From: Flavobacterium gilvum
GTDB lineage: Bacteria; Bacteroidota; Bacteroidia; Flavobacteriales; Flavobacteriaceae
NCBI RefSeq assembly: GCF_001761465.1
Contig: NZ_CP017479.1
Location: forward strand, 3,968,001 to 4,032,000
DNA length: 64,000 bases
Direction: 5' to 3'
Shown here: piece after piece, positions 60,750-64,000 of the stretch
Layout of the letters: every line of letters starts with the position of its first letter
Numbering within the stretch: the first letter of the stretch is position 1
Notes under the pieces: model-generated
What the model was told of the DNA's origin: nothing
Seen by the model: only the letters and a program-made list of their open reading frames with translations
Databases searched by the model: none
Position numbers and translations under genes: made by a program

Positions 60750-61337
60750 CTACCTTCCTTTTTTGGCAAAAAACTTCATTCTATAATCCTGAAACGTTTT
60801 CCCTTCACTGATGTTTTTTAATTTTTTTTGAATCAAACGTTTTTTTAAAGAAGATATTTTGTCAGTAAATAATATCCCTTCAATATGGTCGTATTCGTGC
60901 TGAATCACTCTAGCAATCAAACCATCAAAAACCTCAGTTTTCATAACAAAATCTTCTTCGCAATATTCAATTGTAACTGTTGGTTTTCGGTACACATCTT
61001 CACGTACATCAGGAATACTTAAACAGCCTTCGTTAAAAGCCCATTCTTCACCTTCTTCTTTTATTATTTTGGCATTGATAAAAGTTTTTTTGAAACCTTT
61101 CAATTTATTTTGTTCATTGTCCTCCAAATCCTCATCATCACTAAACGGAGTGGTATCAATAACAAATAATCGCACTGATAAACCTACTTGCTCAGCAGCA
61201 AGACCAACACCACTTGCATTGTACATGGTTTCATACATGTTTGCAATAATTTCTTTCAAATTTGGATAATCCGGAGTAAGTTCCTCCCCTATTTTTCTTA
61301 AAACAGGATCACCATATCCTATAATTGGTAATATCAT
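60750..61337 (-). CDS. def: Peptide deformylase
   Basis: Def removes the formyl group from new proteins. From MILPIIGYGDPVLRKIG at 61337 the 195-residue protein has the three active-site motifs: GVGLAAEQVG, EGCLSIP with the metal-binding Cys, and QHEYDHIEG with both metal-binding His and the catalytic Glu. The frame continues upstream to 61463 but the extra 42 residues have no family support and cross the -7 element. Confidence 0.96.
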   Translation of the reverse strand: MILPIIGYGDPVLRKIGEELTPDYPNLKEIIANMYETMYNASGVGLAAEQVGLSVRLFVIDTTPFSDDEDLEDNEQNKLKGFKKTFINAKIIKEEGEEWAFNEGCLSIPDVREDVYRKPTVTIEYCEEDFVMKTEVFDGLIARVIQHEYDHIEGILFTDKISSLKKRLIQKKLKNISEGKTFQDYRMKFFAKKGR

Positions 61338-61399
61338 TTGACTTTTATTTATTATTAATGGGCTTAAATAAAGGAAAAATTTCCACTTATTTAGGATCG

Positions 61400-61407
61400 C
61401 AAAAGTA
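61400..61407 (-). promoter_or_regulatory. -7 element of def
   Basis: CAAAAGTA is TACTTTTG on the minus strand, an exact TAnnTTTG match 63 bases before the def ATG at 61337. No clear -33 element was found. Confidence 0.5.
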
Positions 61408-61594
61408 GTAAAAAAATAGATAACGATTAATTTCTGCCGAAAAAGTATTCTATTTTTGACCATACAAAACCTCGATTTCTTTATAAATTGAGATAAAACA
61501 TGAACTAGATAGTATTTTCTGAAAAAAAATTAACATAATTTAGTAAATTAGTTCTCAAAAAGGCTTTACAAATCGCCACAATCCTTATATCTCT

Positions 61595-61602
61595 TATCTT
61601 TG
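61595..61602 (+). promoter_or_regulatory. -7 element of the FUSC-family gene
   Basis: TATCTTTG matches TAnnTTTG exactly, 17 bases before the ATG at 61619. No TTTG was seen at the -33 position. Confidence 0.55.
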
Positions 61603-61618
61603 CATCAAATCAAAATTC

Positions 61619-63832
61619 ATGATTAGTAAAATAGAAAAATTCACGGTTAGCACCTATTTCACCAATGGTCTTAAAGCAACATTATCGGCAGTTTTGCCTG
61701 TTTTAATACTCAGTTATTTAGGATATTTTGATATGGGTTTTGCCATGGCACTTGGTGTTTTACTTACTTATCCAAGTGATATTCCAAGCAGCTTGCAGCA
61801 CAAAATCAACGGATTAATCGTAACGGCTTTTCTCGTTGCGGGAGTAAATCTGGCAATCAATTTAACGTATCCTTATCCTGTAATTTTTTATCCGTTTTTC
61901 TGTTTACTGGTATTTATTTTGGCCATGATTTCGGTATATGGACAAAGAGCTACTTTTACCTCATTTTCTGCTCTGTTAACCATATCATTGTCACTTTCCC
62001 ATATGTATACCGGATGGCAAATGCTGCAACATTCTGCATTAATACTTGCCGGAGGATTATTTTACACCATTATTTCATTACTATTTCACTACCTACGCCC
62101 GTATCGATATGCCGAATTGCAAGTCACCGAATGCATCAAATTGACGGCCAAATACCTGAAATTAAGAGGCAATTTATGGAACAGTATTGCCGACAGAAAA
62201 GTGATACTCGAAAAACAATTGCATTTGCAGGTCGAACTCAATGATATTCACCATAACATTCGGAGAGTTCTTATTGGAAAACAAATCAACTCTGTTTCTT
62301 CCAACCAAAATCGAAAAATGCTTTTAGTATTTATTTCTTTGGTTGAAATACTGGAACTAGCATTATCAACTTCTTTTGACCATAATAAATTACATCAAAA
62401 ATTTGAAAAACACCCCAAAGTTTTAAGCACGTATCAAAACCTTGCTTACAACCTTGCATCGACTTTAAAACGACTATCCAAAAATATCGAGAACAGAACC
62501 AAATATATTCCAAAACACTTCTTGTTCAAAGACCTTCAGGCACTGGAACTTGCCATTGAAGAATATGAAAAGGAACTAGGAAAAACCGAAGCTTCTGAAG
62601 GGGTTTTTATGCTAAAGACCATGCTTGAATATGCCGAAAAACAAGTTGAGAAAATCAAAATTGTAGAACGTGCCTTCACAGTTGTAACCAACAATTATGA
62701 CTTTAAAGGAAAAGATAAAGATTTAGAAAAATTCCTGACTCCGCAATATTATCCGATTAGTACATTTATAGAAAACCTTAGTTTTTCGTCAACTCTTTTC
62801 AGACATTCGTTACGATTAACAACGACTTTGGCAATAGGATACGCCATAGGACTCTTTCTTCCTTTTCAAAATGTTTACTGGATTCTCATGACCATTATCA
62901 TCATCATGAGACCAGGCTACGGATTAACAAAACAACGCTCAATAGAAAGAGCCATCGGAACCATAATTGGAGGAATCATTGCCTTCAGCATATTATTGGG
63001 TATTCGTGATCATTACACTTTGAGTGTTTTAGCGATAATATGTATGCTCTTGGGTTTTGTTTTCAATCAAATAAAATACACTGTAAGCGCTGCATTTGTT
63101 ACAATGTATATCGTGTTTTTATATGGTATATTAACGCCTAACGTTGTTAATGTTATCCAATTTAGAGTAATAGACACCTTAACCGCAGCGCTACTTGCCT
63201 ACCTCGCCAATCATTTCCTTTGGCCTTCGTGGGAATATACTAAAGCTCCCGAATATCTGGAAAAATCGATTTTTGCCAATAGGGAATATCTCAAAGAAAT
63301 ATTTGATTTCTACACCAAAAAAGGAGATGTCACCACTTCATACCGTTTGGCCAGAAAAAATGCATTTATTGAAATTGGAAATCTTATGGCTTCGTTCCAA
63401 AGAATTTCACAAGAGCCAAAATCTAAACAGAAAAACAGGCTCATTGTGTACAAACTGACAGAACTCAACCATTCTTTGCTTTCGTCCATAGCTTCGTTGG
63501 GAACCTATACGCAATCACACAAAACAACACCTTCTTCCAAAGCACTTACAATTGTTGTCGAAAAAGTACTCAAAAATCTGGAGCAAGCTATCGCTATTTT
63601 AAAAGAAGAAAAGATTGAGAACAAAAACGAAATTACCAACGAAGAATTGGCCAACCGATTTACCGAATTGAAAAACATTCGTCAAAAAGAAATAAAAGAA
63701 GGAATTCCAATCGACGAAGAAGCCTTTGCTATAAAAATGCAGGAAGCACAGCTGGTTATCGAACAATTAGTATGGTTAACTAATTTATCCGAGAATATTT
63801 TGAAAACAACCAAAACATTAATGGAAGAATAA
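61619..63832 (+). CDS. FUSC/YccS-family membrane protein
   Basis: The 737-residue protein has two clusters of about six hydrophobic helices (about 20-165 and 395-540). Each is followed by a long cytoplasmic helical region, the layout of YccS/YhfK and FUSC-type proteins. Recognisable phrases include MALGVLLTYPSDIPSSLQHK in the first half and TIIIIMRPGYGLTKQRSIER in the second. Relatives are proposed efflux or aromatic-acid exporters, but no substrate is established. A separate terminator downstream serves the opposite strand. Confidence 0.88.
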   Translation: MISKIEKFTVSTYFTNGLKATLSAVLPVLILSYLGYFDMGFAMALGVLLTYPSDIPSSLQHKINGLIVTAFLVAGVNLAINLTYPYPVIFYPFFCLLVFILAMISVYGQRATFTSFSALLTISLSLSHMYTGWQMLQHSALILAGGLFYTIISLLFHYLRPYRYAELQVTECIKLTAKYLKLRGNLWNSIADRKVILEKQLHLQVELNDIHHNIRRVLIGKQINSVSSNQNRKMLLVFISLVEILELALSTSFDHNKLHQKFEKHPKVLSTYQNLAYNLASTLKRLSKNIENRTKYIPKHFLFKDLQALELAIEEYEKELGKTEASEGVFMLKTMLEYAEKQVEKIKIVERAFTVVTNNYDFKGKDKDLEKFLTPQYYPISTFIENLSFSSTLFRHSLRLTTTLAIGYAIGLFLPFQNVYWILMTIIIIMRPGYGLTKQRSIERAIGTIIGGIIAFSILLGIRDHYTLSVLAIICMLLGFVFNQIKYTVSAAFVTMYIVFLYGILTPNVVNVIQFRVIDTLTAALLAYLANHFLWPSWEYTKAPEYLEKSIFANREYLKEIFDFYTKKGDVTTSYRLARKNAFIEIGNLMASFQRISQEPKSKQKNRLIVYKLTELNHSLLSSIASLGTYTQSHKTTPSSKALTIVVEKVLKNLEQAIAILKEEKIENKNEITNEELANRFTELKNIRQKEIKEGIPIDEEAFAIKMQEAQLVIEQLVWLTNLSENILKTTKTLMEE

Positions 63833-63833
63833 G

Positions 63834-63879
63834 ACAAAAAAAAAAGCAGCCACATTTTTCAAATGAAAACTGTGGCTGC
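63834..63879 (-). terminator. Terminator of the minus-strand gene at the window end
   Basis: GCAGCCACA (63846-63854) pairs with TGTGGCTGC (63871-63879), and the long A run on the left becomes a U tract for minus-strand transcripts. Confidence 0.75.
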
Positions 63880-63894
63880 AAAAAAAAAAAAAAT

Positions 63895-64000
63895 CTATTC
63901 ATTAAGTTTTAAAACATCAGAAGTATTTTTTCTGATTTCTGCCAATAACTCAGGCTTGTCATTTAAGGTTTGTCCAAAAGATGGAATCATTGTCTTGAAT
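63895..64000 (-). CDS. mqo: C-terminus of a probable malate:quinone oxidoreductase
   Basis: The minus strand is open from the window end to a stop at 63895-63897, giving 34 residues: KTMIPSFGQTLNDKPELLAE and then IRKNTSDVLKLNE. This matches my memory of the C-terminal end of Mqo proteins (MIPSFGQ-L-DNPEL- -TSEVL pattern). Mqo oxidises malate and feeds electrons to quinone. The call rests on a short tail only; the rest lies beyond the window. Confidence 0.55.
   Translation of the reverse strand, partial: FKTMIPSFGQTLNDKPELLAEIRKNTSDVLKLNE

Noticed and set aside
61338..61463. 42-residue N-terminal extension of peptide deformylase
   Set aside because: The extension spans a perfect -7 element and has no counterpart in the family.
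1..64000. Phage defence, secretion, biosynthetic cluster or mobile island
   Set aside because: Both strands were read for restriction, toxin-antitoxin, CRISPR, retron, transposase, integrase and NRPS/PKS hallmarks; none was recognised, and the genes are core or ordinary accessory functions.

Overview
The window looks like a stretch of ordinary chromosome from a Flavobacterium-like member of the Bacteroidota. The DNA is AT-rich. Start codons are often preceded by A-rich tracts rather than Shine-Dalgarno sequences, and many genes have the Bacteroidota -7 promoter element TAnnTTTG, often with TTTG about 19 bp upstream. The gene content fits too: a CcoN-CcoO fusion, DUF5606 and DUF349 proteins, a PASTA protein next to an RluD-type enzyme, and many palindromic repeats between genes. 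I saw no rRNA, tRNA, CRISPR array, prophage, transposase or recognisable defence island.

Layout. 1-273 is the end of a YceI-like gene. 329-8713 is the tryptophan operon in the order trpE, trpG, a c-type cytochrome lipoprotein, trpD, trpC, trpF, trpB, a gamma-glutamylcyclotransferase-like gene, trpA. It is preceded by a good promoter, an 18-residue leader peptide with three consecutive Trp codons, and a terminator hairpin, which together form a classical attenuator. 9559-14327 is a TetR-controlled tripartite efflux operon with two palindromic operators at its promoter. 14328-16045 is mostly repeats around yaaA. 16046-31134 is housekeeping and mixed genes: an exported adenosine deaminase, an ABC ATPase, an RluD-type enzyme, a PASTA protein, ddl, a TMEM175-like channel, coaD, a YjdM/PhnA-like protein, a DEAD-box helicase, an Omp85 barrel, a NUDIX protein, pyrE, birA and rsfS. 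31151-36334 holds ftsH followed by an envelope and lipid group (LUD protein, cdsA, psd, acyl-CoA-binding protein, lipoprotein superoxide dismutase). 36392-47687 has a GH13 lipoprotein, an OstA/LptA-like protein, a class III aminotransferase, a TPR protein, aroE, a sialate O-acetylesterase-like protein and a DUF349 protein.

47898-59111 is a coherent low-oxygen respiration module. It contains anaerobic hemN, a complete cbb3 oxidase cluster on the minus strand (ccoI, ccoS, ccoNO, ccoQ, ccoP, ccoG, ccoH and a SafE-like membrane protein) and a divergent Crp/Fnr regulator. Three promoters here (hemN, ccoS, ccoI) each carry an ATGAT-N4-RTCAT dyad whose centre lies 29.5 bp upstream of the first base of the -7 element and lacks a normal -33 element. 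That is the geometry of a class II Fnr-activated promoter, so the linked regulator probably drives haem synthesis, copper loading and the oxidase together. The window ends with mazG, a DUF5606 gene, def, a FUSC/YccS-like membrane protein and the C-terminus of a probable malate:quinone oxidoreductase.

The strongest leads are the trp attenuator, the Fnr box geometry, three genes whose -7 element ends four bases before the ATG (predicted leaderless mRNAs), and the many unrelated palindromic repeats in the trp operon spacers, two of which have become part of the trpF reading frame. No wholly new gene system was found.
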